A stretch of DNA of 64,000 nt from Pelagomonas calceolata (GCA_918797485.1 CAKKNE010000004.1:744001-808000), one strand, 5' to 3'; shown: positions 19,769-28,882, numbered from the stretch's first letter. The notes: generated from the letters alone by a model not told the origin. Translations and numbers: made by a program.

Positions 19769-20001
19769 GTTGTTGTGTTCGTTGGTTGTTCTTCCAGCGG
19801 CGGCACCCACAAGAGGCTTCGGTGGCGGGAGGCCGGCGGCGGAACGGTGGCGCCCGGGCGCGTCCGGCCTGCTCCCCCCTCGCCGTCGTCGCCTCGGAAC
19901 TAACACTCGGGACGGACGGACGACAGCGGTAGTATGCCAGTACGCCATCGCCGCGCGACGCCGGGACGCCTAGCTCGATAGAAATACTTACGGACGAACT
20001 A
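19769..20001. other. Convergent intergenic region
   Basis: 233 bp between two 3' ends; GC-rich, with no gene. Contains CCGCCGGCC-rich stretches only. Confidence 0.35.
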
Positions 20002-20874
20002 CTACTGCTCCCACTTCTTGGGCTTGTCCTCGGCCCAGTCCAAGCGCACCGGCCGCGACATGAGGACCTGGCCTTGTTTGAGGAAGGCTTGGTCCGCGTC
20101 CTCGGTGGACGCGAACTCGGCAAACCCACATCCTTTAAAATCGCCGGTCTCGCGGTCCGTCACCCATCTTATGGCCGACAGCGCCAAAGGCTCGAAGAAC
20201 GCTCGGAGAGCGGCATCATCAATATCGTACGACAGGTTGCCGCAGTACAGCTTGCAGCACCCCTCCGGCTTGGCCTTGGGCTGCCTGACCGGTCGGTCAC
20301 TCTTGGGCTTCGGCTTGTCGAGTCGACAGTACATCGTCCGCCCTAGGACTTCAGTCTCGTTCTTCATTTCGACGGCCTTCGACGCCGTCGCCGCATCGGC
20401 GAACTCCAGGACGCCCATGCCCTTGAATTTGCCCGTGTCTCTATCCTCGATCCACTTGATGCGCAGGATGTCGCCCGCATCTGAAAAATGGGCCTTGATC
20501 GCGTCGTCGTCGATGGCCCACGCGAGGTTCGTGCAGAAGACGCTCTTGACCTCGTCGCCGTTCGTGGGCGTGGGCGGCGCCGCGGCGGGCTCGGCCGCGG
20601 GCGCCTCGGCGGCCGCCGCCGCGGCCTTGGCCTCCTTCTTCGCCTTCTTCGCGGCTTTGCGCGCGGCCTTGTCGTCGGCCGGGGGCGCGGCGGCGGCGGC
20701 CTCGGCCTCGGCGGCCTTGCGTTTTTTTTCTTTCTTTGCCGCTTTACGCGCGGCCTTCTCGTCCGCGGGGCTCAGCGGCGGCGTGGCGTCGCCGCCGGCC
20801 TTCGCCGCGAGCTTCGCGGCCTTCGCGGCCTTCTTCGCCTTCTTCGCGGCTTTTTCTTCCGGTGTTTTGCCCAT
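20002..20874 (-). CDS. Nucleolin/NSR1-like protein with two RRM domains
   Basis: 290 residues, single exon. The first 105 residues are Lys/Ala repeats (AAKKAKKAAKAAK, KAARKAAKK), typical of nucleolar and chromatin-linked proteins. RRM1 (about 110-190) has VFCTNLAWAI as RNP2 and FKGMGVLEF as RNP1. RRM2 (about 207-285) has LYCGNLSYDI and FKGCGFAEF. This order matches fungal NSR1 and plant nucleolin, which act in rRNA processing. The GAR tail of NSR1 is absent; the protein ends KPKKWEQ. It is divergent from the NTMT1-like gene. Confidence 0.85.
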   Translation of the reverse strand: MGKTPEEKAAKKAKKAAKAAKLAAKAGGDATPPLSPADEKAARKAAKKEKKRKAAEAEAAAAAPPADDKAARKAAKKAKKEAKAAAAAAEAPAAEPAAAPPTPTNGDEVKSVFCTNLAWAIDDDAIKAHFSDAGDILRIKWIEDRDTGKFKGMGVLEFADAATASKAVEMKNETEVLGRTMYCRLDKPKPKSDRPVRQPKAKPEGCCKLYCGNLSYDIDDAALRAFFEPLALSAIRWVTDRETGDFKGCGFAEFASTEDADQAFLKQGQVLMSRPVRLDWAEDKPKKWEQ

Positions 20875-20986
20875 GGTGCAGGGTTGTGCGCTCTGGTGCT
20901 GTTTGCGGCGTCTGGGGCGCGCGGGACAAGCGGGACTCTTGCCGAAGCAAAAGTTTGTGCGTGCAGTGGTTGCTTGATCTACTCAG

Positions 20987-21013
20987 CGCGCCAGTCAATT
21001 ATAACTGGGCGCG
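20987..21013. promoter_or_regulatory. Inverted repeat in divergent promoter
   Basis: CGCGCCAGT and ACTGGGCGCG form a 9-10 bp stem around the AT-rich loop CAATTATA. It lies in the divergent region 20875-21295 between the nucleolin-like and NTMT1-like genes. A similar TCAATTATA core occurs at 18427-18435 upstream of the SET gene, so the loop may be a core promoter element. The rest of the 420-bp region shows no gene and no copy of the CTAG palindrome. Confidence 0.45.
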
Positions 21014-21295
21014 TGAAATTGCAAGCCAAAGCAGACCGGCGATGTTGGCAGTGCTATGAGGACCTCGGAGCCACATAAAAGTAGCCAGGACCCCTCTCGA
21101 ACGCCCCCCGACGGTTACAGCCGTCGATAAAAGGCCGAAAACCCCGCGCTCTCCTGGCGGGTTTCAGGCTCTCACAACTTGAGACAACTTGAGGGACCAC
21201 AGCTATCGCATAAATGCCCTAAACACACGCGTGAGGCCGTAAACGTGACGCTGCCAAGCACTTGACCGACTGCCAAAGCGCACCGCGGCCGGAGC

Positions 21296-22276
21296 ATGGC
21301 GTCCCAGGCAATGGCAGCGCAGGACGAGGCCGCCGCGGACGTAGCGGTGGCCAAACGCGTCGAAGCCATGCTCAGGCACGAGGGCCTCAACCTGAAAGGA
21401 TCGTCCGACACCCAAGCCTGGGCCTCGCCGTCCGACTTCTGGCGCGACGCGTCGTACCGAGCGACGTGGTACAGCAAAGCAATTGCCTACTGGGAGAACG
21501 ACGCAGAGGTGCCCGCCACGGTCGACGGCGTCCTCGGCGGCTTCGCGTCCTTGGACGCGCCGGACGTGCGCGCGTCGCGGCGCTTCCTCACGCGAGCGCG
21601 GGACGCGGCCGGCCAGAGCGGCGCGTTCGCCGCCGCCGACGTCAGTGACCGTGCGCGAATCAAGATTTCATGGCGCCTTCGCATTCGCCCACGCTGAGCC
21701 AGCACGACCGCTCGCACGCAGGTCGCCGCGGGCATCGGGAGGGTGGCGAAGCACGTGCTGTTGCCGTTAGGCGCTTCCAGTGTGGACGTCCTCGAGCCCG
21801 CGAGGACGTTGCGGGAGGCGGCCTGTGCGTTTGTCGACGCCGTCGATACGGTCGAAGGCATAAAGGTGGGCGGTTCCGCAGCAAAGTGCCGCTTCCTCGC
21901 GGCGCCCATGCAGGACTGGGCGCCATCATCATCATCGTATGACGTGATCTGGGCGCAGTGGTGCGTCGGGCACCTCACCGACGCCCACTTCCTGCGCTTC
22001 CTCCAGAGGTGTCGGACGGCGCTCAAGCCCAAGGGCATCCTCGTCGTAAAAGACAACTGCGGCGAGTCGTCATCCACGGACGACTGTTTTGAAGTTGACG
22101 ATGCCGATCGGAGCATCTGCCGCGGACGCGCCTATCTCGAGGCGCTCCTCGCGCTGAGCGGCGCGGAGTTGCTGTGTACGGCGCTCCAGCCCGTATCCGG
22201 GGAGGAGGCGTTCCCGGCGGATATCTATCCGGTGCGGTCCTACGCGCTGCGCTGGGTTGATGATGGAGTCACGTAA
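21296..22276 (+). CDS. Alpha-N-terminal protein methyltransferase (NTMT1/METTL11 type)
   Basis: Two exons, 21296-21640 and 21722-22276, around an 81-nt phase-0 intron (donor GTCAGT, acceptor CGCACGCAG) give 299 residues. The protein follows NTMT1 closely: AIAYWENDAEVPATVDGVLGGF (substrate-binding hairpin), SRRFLTRA, then VAAGIGRVAKHVLLPL (the SAM-binding G-x-G-x-G region rebuilt by the splice), AAPMQDWAPS...YDVIWAQWCVGHLTD, GILVVKDN and IYPVRSYALR at the end. This family trimethylates the amino terminus of X-Pro-Lys proteins such as RCC1 and ribosomal proteins. About 50 extra residues lie at the N-terminus. It is convergent with the aldo/keto reductase gene, 66 bp away. Confidence 0.9.
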
Positions 22277-22342
22277 GCACCATGTACACATTTAATTCTC
22301 TCTTGGGCGACTTGAGCGCTCCTGCGACGGCGTCGACGGGGC

Positions 22343-23470
22343 CTACTTCTTCTTGGCCGCGTCGTAGGCCGCGCCCGGGTCCCTAGTCTCCCGGTCCGGC
22401 ATGTCGGCCGAGTAGGACCGCCAGTACTTGAAGCTGTCCGGCCGCGTGAGGTCCCAGGCCCCCTCGAAGGCGTCTCGAACATTGTCGGGAAGGTCCACGA
22501 TGTTCGCGCAGGCGTCGAGGCACGCGTCCAATTGTTCGAGGGAAGACGCGCCGAGCAGCACGCCGTCGTCCTCACGTAAAGCCGAATAATTCAACAACCA
22601 CGCATAGGTCGCCGCGACCATCGATATGTCGGCCTCGGCGCAGGCCAAGCGGATCTTTTCGACGGCTTCGAAATTGCTGTCCGTGTAGAAGCGCGGCAAA
22701 TAGTTGGCGTTGTCCTTGAACCGGCCTGCGTAGGAAGCAACCTTCGAGACGCCATCGACGCGACGCCATCGACGCGACGCATAAGGGGAATTTCCGCCCG
22801 GACAGCGACCGGCGAGGACGTCTGTACCTTGCCTATGCTTGCCGGTTAATAACCCAGCAGCTAAGCCGTTGTAGGCCACGAAGCGTACATTTTTCTCTCG
22901 CAAGAAAGGTAGTAAGTCGTCTTCCACTAATCTATTGAGAGGGTTGTACAACCCTTGATAGAACGTCGGAAAGGCCAGACCGTACTCGTCGCAAATGTCA
23001 AAGGCCCTTTTCACTTCGTCGACGTGAAAATTCGACAGGCCGACTTCTCTCACTACGTTCATCCCCACAAGGACATCTACCGTCTGCAGAGTGTCTACTA
23101 ATGAGTTGAGGGGGTCGGGCTGATGTAAAAAGTATTCATCTAAGGCTCCGTCCATTTGGAGAGCGTTTCTGGAAGCGTCGAACTGGCCGTGAATACCTTC
23201 CGGGGAGAGGCCCTTGTCTGATGAAGGTGCCGCCTTCGAGCCTAACCGCCAGTCACTAATACCGGAGCGTTCGATCGCTTCCCGCACATGAGATTCGCCT
23301 TTACCATTGGCGTAGATGCGCGCCGTGTCGAGACGGTCGCCTCCATGAGCTGCGAAGCGTTTCAGCATTTCTGCTGCCACCGGCGCGTCGCATACGCTTG
23401 AAGCCTGGGCCCAGCCGAAGTTCATCGTGCCCAGGTAGACGCGGGCGGCGTTCAGCGTGCGTGCGACCAT
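22343..23470 (-). CDS. Aldo/keto reductase, AKR7-like
   Basis: Exons 23470-22810 and 22725-22343 give 347 residues, start MVARTLNAARVYLGTMNFG. It matches the AKR7 (aflatoxin aldehyde reductase) pattern: LGTMNFG, DTARIYANGKGE (catalytic Asp and Tyr), LGSKAAPS, YFLHQPDP (catalytic His region), VREVGLSNF, YNPLNRLVE, VAYNGLAAGLLTGKH, then AGRFKDNANYLPRFY. NADPH-dependent reduction of aldehydes is the family activity. The 84-nt intron is a multiple of three and has no stop, so the unspliced frame reads through with 28 extra residues rich in Arg/Trp that break AKR7 homology; splicing restores LAGRF. No stable operon partner; its divergent neighbour is the RsmE-like gene. Confidence 0.85.
   Translation of the reverse strand: MVARTLNAARVYLGTMNFGWAQASSVCDAPVAAEMLKRFAAHGGDRLDTARIYANGKGESHVREAIERSGISDWRLGSKAAPSSDKGLSPEGIHGQFDASRNALQMDGALDEYFLHQPDPLNSLVDTLQTVDVLVGMNVVREVGLSNFHVDEVKRAFDICDEYGLAFPTFYQGLYNPLNRLVEDDLLPFLREKNVRFVAYNGLAAGLLTGKHRQGTDVLAGRCPGGNSPYASRRWRRVDGVSKVASYAGRFKDNANYLPRFYTDSNFEAVEKIRLACAEADISMVAATYAWLLNYSALREDDGVLLGASSLEQLDACLDACANIVDLPDNVRDAFEGAWDLTRPDSFKYWRSYSADMPDRETRDPGAAYDAAKKK
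22726..22809 (-). mobile_element. Probable introner-derived intron in the AKR gene
   Basis: 84-nt intron, donor GTCGCTGTCC, acceptor TTCCTACGCAG. It holds two tandem copies of a 15-bp unit containing GCGTCGATGGCGTC (the dispersed word) at about 22743-22772. ACCGGC occurs at both intron-exon borders (22720-22725 and 22808-22813), a possible 6-bp target duplication. Clear terminal inverted repeats are not seen, though the acceptor end CTGCGTAGGAAGCAA resembles that of the SET-gene introner. Confidence 0.6.
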
Positions 23471-23860
23471 GGTTGAGCTGCTGAGCTGCCGCCGCGGCTG
23501 GCGCGCTGGGCTGGCTGGAGGAGCTGGCAGGCCTGCCGGCTGGCTGGTCCCGCCGGGTGCACCCGCCGGCGCTGGCGGGCTTGTGCGGGTTTTACAGCTG
23601 GCGGGCCGGTGCCGGCTGGCCGGTTGCCCTCCTACTGGCCGCCCGTGCTCGCTGGTTGGCAGCACACCTGCAGCACTGAGAGAGCAAAACGGGTTTACGC
23701 GCAAAATCGCCGCAAACGCGCAGACGCGGGCTAATCTCTCTGTACAACACGCGCAGCAGTCGTACGGCACGCTGCTGTGCCGAAAGAACCAGTCGTGCGG
23801 CTGATCAGGAGCACTGCCAAAGCAATCACCCTGTGAGAGCACCACGCCATCGACGCGACC
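23471..23860. promoter_or_regulatory. Divergent promoter region, AKR and RsmE genes
   Basis: 390 bp. It contains a GC-rich imperfect repeat zone of GGCTGG and GCCGGC units (about 23505-23640) with the palindrome GCAGGCCTGC at 23528-23537. The dispersed CGCCATCGACGCG word sits at 23846-23858, directly before the RsmE ATG. No copy of the CTAG palindrome and no gene. Confidence 0.45.
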
Positions 23861-24756
23861 ATGCATAAACTCATCGCCGCGATACTGCTGCTGCAAACAA
23901 CCGCATGGGGGCCCCAAGACAAGGCGACGAAGCTGCCGCGCCTCTGGCTCCCGACGGCGACACCAGTAATAGCGGGCGAGACGAGCTGGCCCCTCGACGC
24001 GGCCCAGCGGCGCAAGCTGGGCAAGGTGCTGCGGTTGCGACGGGGCGACGAGCTCCGCGTGTTTGATGGTGGTATGGGGGAGTGGCTCGCCTCATATGAA
24101 GACGACCGCGTCGTCGCGAAAGAACGGACGCGGGAGCCCACGCCAGCTACGCCTCTGGAGCTCTTCTTCGCTCCGATAAAAAAGAAGCGCACTTCGTTAT
24201 TGATCGAGAAGGCCGTGGAGCTCGGCGCGACGCGGCTCCGGCCGGTGACGACCGGTGTCCGACTTTAGGTCTGCACCGCCTCGACGCCATCGACGCGCCG
24301 CCTTCTGGCGGCTCGATGTCGTGGCTGTCGCCCGCCACGCCATCGACGCGACTCACCACGCAGGTGAGAACGCAGCGCACGGAACGCGCGTCCATCCAGG
24401 CGCTCCCGGCGCCGGGCTTTACAACCGCCGCCGTCGCCGCCTCTGAGCAGAGCGAGCGCCTCGACGTGCCGTTGTTGGAGGCCATCGTGGCTACGGAAGC
24501 GGTGAAGACGGACCTGCCGTTATATGTGTGCGCGGCGCGCGCCGACGGCAAGGCGCCGCACTTGTTAGATGTTGTGACGGGCCCGTGCGCTGTCCTCGTG
24601 GGGCCCGAGGGCGGTTTAACTGATGACGACCTCGCCGCGATCAGTGCCGCGAAACCGGACGCCGTCGCCGTCACGCTCGGGCCCGCTGTTTTGAGAGCGG
24701 AGACCGCGGCGTGCGTGGCGTTGGCGTTTGCGGGTGGGGCGTTGCGGGATAGGTAA
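23861..24756 (+). CDS. RsmE-type 16S rRNA (m3U1498) methyltransferase
   Basis: Exons 23861-24256 and 24364-24756 (intron 107 nt, phase 0; exact acceptor could be 12 nt later) give 262 residues. Features of the family: PUA-like N-terminal part (KVLRLRRGDELRVFDGGMGEW), PIKKKRTSLLIEKAVELGATRLRPV, then after the splice TERASIQ, AVAASEQSERL, and the SPOUT knot VGPEGGLTDDDLAAI and TLGPAVLRAETAACVAL. These trefoil-knot residues bind S-adenosylmethionine. The N-terminal 20 residues are hydrophobic (MHKLIAAILLLQTTAWG), which may be a signal or organelle-targeting sequence, consistent with methylation of plastid or mitochondrial small-subunit rRNA. Confidence 0.88.
24257..24363 (+). mobile_element. Introner-like intron in the RsmE gene
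   Basis: 107-nt intron beginning GTCCGACT and ending CACCACGCAG. It contains two direct copies of the dispersed word (at about 24282-24296 and 24339-24352) and between them a perfect hairpin CGCCGCC/GGCGGC with a TTCT loop (24295-24311). Target duplication is not clear. Confidence 0.55.
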
Positions 24757-24826
24757 TTTTGTTGTTCTGTGCTCCGAGTACCGCTTCCTCGATGGCGTCG
24801 GGGCTGATGGACAGTATACGGCGTAG

Positions 24827-25267
24827 TTAGACGGAGTGCACGCGCCCCGCGATCGCGTCGCCGCAGGTCGTCGGTCCCCCGATTTCGTTCTCGTCAATCA
24901 CTGAGCAGCGCGCCGCCGCGAGGCACGCCCCGACGGCGTCGAGGCCGGCGCAGGCGCCGCGGTACTCCGCGACGGCGTCGATGATGAGGAACGGCTCGTC
25001 CTCGCCGCAGGCCGCGTAGTACGTCGCGGCGCCGTCGGCGTAGCGGTAGCAGCGGCGGGATGGTGTGGGGTAGGTCGTCGGTACGGCCGTCGGCGTCTGG
25101 TCATCGGCGTCGAGGCGCGCGAACGCGGCCTCGACGAAGTTGGCGAGTGCGCGTTTCTGGCGGTCTCTGTCCCGGGCGGCCGCCTCGATGCGTTCCGCCC
25201 ACTGTTTGTCGATGAGCTGCGTGAGAATCGTCTCGGCTCTTGCCAGATTGTCGGCATTTCTCCTCAT
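24827..25267 (-). CDS. Small unknown protein with helical N-terminus and Cys-containing tail
   Basis: 146 residues if started at the ATG complementary to 25265-25267; the frame stays open further upstream to 25372 (an ATG there gives about 180 residues). Residues 1-70 look like one or two charged helices (RNADNLARAETILTQLIDKQW, EAAARDRDRQKRALANFVEAAF). After a Thr/Pro linker the last 75 residues contain six cysteines in a compact pattern (CYRYADG, AACGED, GACAGL, GACLAAARCS, TTCGD), suggesting disulfides or metal binding. I do not recognise the family. Its start codon overlaps that of an opposite-strand ORF. Confidence 0.45.
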   Translation of the reverse strand: MRRNADNLARAETILTQLIDKQWAERIEAAARDRDRQKRALANFVEAAFARLDADDQTPTAVPTTYPTPSRRCYRYADGAATYYAACGEDEPFLIIDAVAEYRGACAGLDAVGACLAAARCSVIDENEIGGPTTCGDAIAGRVHSV

Positions 25268-25562
25268 GGTGTCGAGTTTTTTTTGGTCCTCCGAGAAGTT
25301 CCTCGGCGCCAAGTCGACGACGCTCTCGGACGCCGTCTCCGGCGACACGGCCACGACGAACGCGGTCATCACCTTCGCGGCCTACGTCACGTCCATCGTC
25401 TCCGGCGAGGCCTTCGGCGCCACCGAGACGGCGGCCGCCCTCTGGATCGCGTCCGCTGTCCTCAAGTTAAAGGATGCTGGTATTGACGCCGACTCGATCA
25501 AGGACAACGCGGTGAACATCATCATCGCGACGGTCATGGGCGTCATCGCCTTCGCGGAGTAG
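25266..25562 (+). CDS. Possible small hydrophobic protein
   Basis: 98 residues from the ATG at 25266. The sequence is protein-like rather than random: FLGAKSTTLSDAVSGDTATTN, then two apolar helices (AVITFAAYVTSIVSGEAFG; ETAAALWIASAVLKLKDAG) and a last one (AVNIIIATVMGVIAFAE). Family not recognised. The ATG overlaps the opposite-strand ATG by two bases, so one or both starts may lie elsewhere, or this may be the terminal exon of a disrupted gene. Followed by 80 bp before the convergent oxygenase gene. Confidence 0.4.
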   Translation: MVSSFFWSSEKFLGAKSTTLSDAVSGDTATTNAVITFAAYVTSIVSGEAFGATETAAALWIASAVLKLKDAGIDADSIKDNAVNIIIATVMGVIAFAE

Positions 25563-25642
25563 ATCCCCCCCCATATCTATCCCTGCTGGAAGTCCCGAGT
25601 AAGTATTGGACTCGCAAACGACTAGCACACATCACCAATTAC

Positions 25643-27019
25643 TCAGTGGTCCTTAATGACACCAGACGTCATGTGGAAGCCCGGCGCGCCCCGGAGCTTC
25701 TTCTTCTTTTTGAGAGGCCGTTTAGCCGCCGTGGGCATGCCCTCGCCGCCCATGCACCGCCCGATGTCGGCCTCGCCGTCGTGATTGGGAGGCGAGCCGG
25801 AGCGCGTGTTGCACTGGATCGAATATTTCAAGGACGTGATGTAGTGGATCCAGTACGACGGGATGTAGAGGATTTCGCCTTCCCTGAGGACGGTGTCGAT
25901 CGCGCCCGCGGTCTCCGGCGAGAATGCGGAGCGCGCCTGGTGCTCGTGGCTCCAGTCAATTTCTGAATGGCGAAACGACGGGTGCTTCCTATCCCTTATC
26001 AAGTTGAGATGAGCACACGACGTCGGCGGCGTCAATATGTAGCGCTTGGCGCCTCGGAGCATGGCCACCATGTTCCGGCCGCCGTCGTAGTGCGCCTCCG
26101 CGATGACCCCTCGCATCCCAAACCGACACTGGATGCCCTTGTTCTTCCGGATGTCCGTCACGAAGAAGTTTTCCGTGCCAGGCGTGAAGCACGGTAAGTC
26201 TTTTGTGACGAAGTGACTTCTGCGGACGGACGACCCTCGCAACAACGCCGAGAGAGGCGGCGTGCCCATCATGAGGTAGCGGTGCTGGGCCTCCGGGCCG
26301 AGTTCGCGGTCGTCCGCGCCTCTCGCAAAAGCCAACCAGTCCGCGAACGTGCTGTGGACGATGTCCGTCGGCGGGGCCCAATCCGGGTAAGCCCTTCGGC
26401 CGGACGCGGACGGGCTCCGCCAGTACATGAAGTGGTTGTTCTCTGACTCCTCGACCTTGAACTGGTTGCCCTTCCTGTCGAATTGTTCTGTTAAATAAAC
26501 ATCAGTCCACGCGTCCCGCGCATATTCAACGTCCGGCACGTCGTAGATCTTGAAGGGCACCTCCGCGTTCCGGTAGGCCTCCGCTAGCGACCGTTCGTGC
26601 GGGTCCGAGTAGTTGAGGACGGCCAGCGTCTCCTTGAAAGGTACGGGCATCGTCACGTTGTCGGGGTTCCACCGCTGCACGATCTCCCATAAATTCGTGA
26701 GCTGCGGGTACGACGAATCGTAGGGTTTGGCGGGGGGTTTCGTGAATCTGCCTTTTGCCGACCAGTCTCCGAATTGGATCAATTCCGGCGAGTGGGGCTC
26801 CGCGTGGATGTGGTGCCGCTCCGCGGCGGCCGCGTCCAAGTCGTCGTCGCCTACGGCTCTTTTTGAGGGCCTAGGCGGCCGCGGCGGGCCGTGGTGCGGG
26901 GCGTCGTGGCCGCCGTGGTGGTGGATTGCGGGCCGGCGGTGCTGCCGTCCCACCAATATGCCTAGATAAGTCGTGCAGGCGACGGCCGCGAGGGCCGCGC
27001 TGTACTTGATGCACGTCAT
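25643..27019 (-). CDS. Cupin-8/JmjC-type Fe(II)/2-oxoglutarate oxygenase, membrane-anchored
   Basis: 458 residues. An N-terminal hydrophobic segment (about 5-25, SAALAAVACTTYLGILVG) followed by a His/Pro-rich, then acidic region suggests a type II membrane or secreted protein. The C-terminal half is a cupin-8 (FIH/JMJD-like) barrel: FFVTDIRKNKGIQCRFGMRGVIAEAHYDGGRNMVAML contains the metal-binding H-x-D (HYD), RGAKRYILTPP the usual lysine/arginine strand, and EGEILYIPSYWIHYI the distal histidine. Such enzymes hydroxylate protein side chains. A Lys-rich RPLKKKKKLRG stretch lies near the C-terminus. Divergent from the acid phosphatase gene. Confidence 0.8.
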   Translation of the reverse strand: MTCIKYSAALAAVACTTYLGILVGRQHRRPAIHHHGGHDAPHHGPPRPPRPSKRAVGDDDLDAAAAERHHIHAEPHSPELIQFGDWSAKGRFTKPPAKPYDSSYPQLTNLWEIVQRWNPDNVTMPVPFKETLAVLNYSDPHERSLAEAYRNAEVPFKIYDVPDVEYARDAWTDVYLTEQFDRKGNQFKVEESENNHFMYWRSPSASGRRAYPDWAPPTDIVHSTFADWLAFARGADDRELGPEAQHRYLMMGTPPLSALLRGSSVRRSHFVTKDLPCFTPGTENFFVTDIRKNKGIQCRFGMRGVIAEAHYDGGRNMVAMLRGAKRYILTPPTSCAHLNLIRDRKHPSFRHSEIDWSHEHQARSAFSPETAGAIDTVLREGEILYIPSYWIHYITSLKYSIQCNTRSGSPPNHDGEADIGRCMGGEGMPTAAKRPLKKKKKLRGAPGFHMTSGVIKDH

Positions 27020-27274
27020 TGTTCGCTGCGTTGGCGGCGAGATGTCCGCTGCGTCGGCGGCGTCGGCGCGTCAGCGGGTCGGCGGCGGCGGCCGGCGTCC
27101 CTGGTCACGGCAGCGGTGGAGTCGCTTTCGGGTGTGCTGGCGCGAGCGAGCGAACCGAGGAGTGCTTGGGCTACCGAGCTGCTGTCACTATTCTACGCGT
27201 CTTGCGAGATCTTTCTAGCCTAGGGCAGAGGCGCGTGCGCGGATGCGCTGCTGCGCTCTCTTTAACAAGCGTAA

Positions 27275-27293
27275 GCTAGCGGTAAGACACTAG
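27275..27293 (+). promoter_or_regulatory. Promoter palindrome motif (short form, copy 4)
   Basis: A 19-bp form of the motif (GCTAGCG directly followed by GTAAGACACTAG, four bases shorter in the middle). It is almost exactly central in the 531-bp divergent region 27020-27550: 256 bp from the oxygenase ATG and 258 bp from the phosphatase ATG. A CGCCATCGAGCAG word precedes the phosphatase start at 27529-27541. Nothing else identifiable in the region. Confidence 0.6.
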
Positions 27294-27550
27294 CAACCAG
27301 CCACAAAACTCAGCTTTTGCAAGCGCGTGAAGGCGCACGAGTTGTGAAACGCAGCTACTGTTACGCATTCGTCGACGCCAGCGCTGCGGCGGCTTCCGCA
27401 CCCACTCGTATTGCCCCAAACACCGGCCGCAAGGCACAACCAGCTGCAGATTCGACATACGCATTGCGCTGCGGGCGGCCGCACGACGAATTCAGACTCC
27501 AAAACGCCTGAGCAAAGACCAGCGCCTCACGCCATCGAGCAGCGCGCATC

Positions 27551-28828
27551 ATGCGCGCACCTAGAATAGCCGCAACGCACCAGGAATGCAAGGTCGTCAA
27601 GATCAGCGGCGTAGCCATGGCCCTCTGGTTTTTACTGGTTCTCTTCGCGACCGAGAGCAACAAGGCGCCACCGCCGGAAGCGATGCCGAGCCGCGCCAAT
27701 GAGTACTGCTCGGCGCCGCTGACGAGCGGCGACGAGGGCGGCAGCGACGTGACGTCTGTCACGGTCGTCGTGCGCCATGGCGCGCGGTCCGGCATTGCCA
27801 CAGAAGTTCAGGACTGGAAGTGCGGCCTCGGAGCCTTGAAATCGCACGTCAAGCGGTGGGAGGCCGCGTCGGGCAACGAGCTAACACCTGAAACGAGCCA
27901 CGGCACCTGCGAGAAGGGCCAGCTCGTCGCGCGCGGCTTCCGCCAACATAAGAGGCTGGGCGCGTTCCTCCGAAGTCGCTACGGCGGCACTTCATGGCAA
28001 GTAACTACCCGCTCCACGAACTACCAGCGCACGAAGGCGTCGGCTTCAGCGTTCCTCGACGGCTTCTTCGGCGGACGCGTGCCCAAAGACGCGTGGCCGT
28101 CCTTCCGAGAAAACGCTTCGGAAGAGCCGATGTTCGGGGTCGAGGGCGAGGACGGCAAGGGCATCCGCTGCGTGAGAGCTGCGGCGGACGCCAAGCGGCA
28201 GCGCGAGGCGTGGCAACCCGGCGAGCTCGCCGACGCCGTTGCGAGTATCGAAGACGCGGCTTGGAATCCTACGGACGTGGCCGACGTCGCGTACTCGCGC
28301 CACTGCGAGAAGACCGGCTGTCTGAGGGACGGGCACGCCGGTCTGGGGGACGGGCAAGGTTGCGTCACCGGTTCTAAAGCGGAGGCTTTGTTCAGACTCG
28401 CGGACAAATTTTACTACGGTCGGTATAATGGTAATGACGGCGGCCGGGCCGCATCTAGATTGGGAATGCACCCCTTCCTCTCGGAGCTGTTGCGGAACTT
28501 CAAGGACGACTCTGAGTCTTCAGAAAAGCGCCTGCGCCTCTACGCGGGCCACGACACGGTCGTCGCGCCGCTCCTGGCGGCGCTAGGCGTATTTGATGGG
28601 AAATGGCCGCCGCTCGCGTCGCGCATCGTCTTCGAGCTTAGGGAAGGCGGGGCGCTGCGCATCTTGTTCAACGGCCGCGACGTGTCTGGCGAGGTGTGCG
28701 GCGCGGTCGGGGACGATCTGGAAGGAGGGCCGCCCGGCGCGCGCGGCTGCGACGTGGCGGCCTTCGAGGCGCGCGTCGCGGCGTTGCTGGGCGGCGCGGC
28801 GTCGTTCGACGAGGCGTGCGGGAACTGA
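27551..28828 (+). CDS. Histidine acid phosphatase family protein
   Basis: 425 residues with an uncleaved or cleaved N-terminal hydrophobic segment (about 18-35, ISGVAMALWFLLVLFAT), so probably secretory or type II membrane. The catalytic RHGxR motif is present as VVVRHGARSG (about 75-84) and the distal HD dipeptide as YAGHDTVVAP (about 335-345). Intervening ARGFRQHKRLGAFLRSRY fits the L-G-x-x-x-R helix of the family. Ten or so cysteines may form disulfides. The fold is shared by acid phosphatases and the PXYLP1 xylose phosphatase; the substrate is not determined. Confidence 0.82.
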   Translation: MRAPRIAATHQECKVVKISGVAMALWFLLVLFATESNKAPPPEAMPSRANEYCSAPLTSGDEGGSDVTSVTVVVRHGARSGIATEVQDWKCGLGALKSHVKRWEAASGNELTPETSHGTCEKGQLVARGFRQHKRLGAFLRSRYGGTSWQVTTRSTNYQRTKASASAFLDGFFGGRVPKDAWPSFRENASEEPMFGVEGEDGKGIRCVRAAADAKRQREAWQPGELADAVASIEDAAWNPTDVADVAYSRHCEKTGCLRDGHAGLGDGQGCVTGSKAEALFRLADKFYYGRYNGNDGGRAASRLGMHPFLSELLRNFKDDSESSEKRLRLYAGHDTVVAPLLAALGVFDGKWPPLASRIVFELREGGALRILFNGRDVSGEVCGAVGDDLEGGPPGARGCDVAAFEARVAALLGGAASFDEACGN

Positions 28829-28882
28829 GCACTGTTGTCTGCTAAGTGTTGTTGTCCATAATTACCTTGGGTTGCTGACCAT

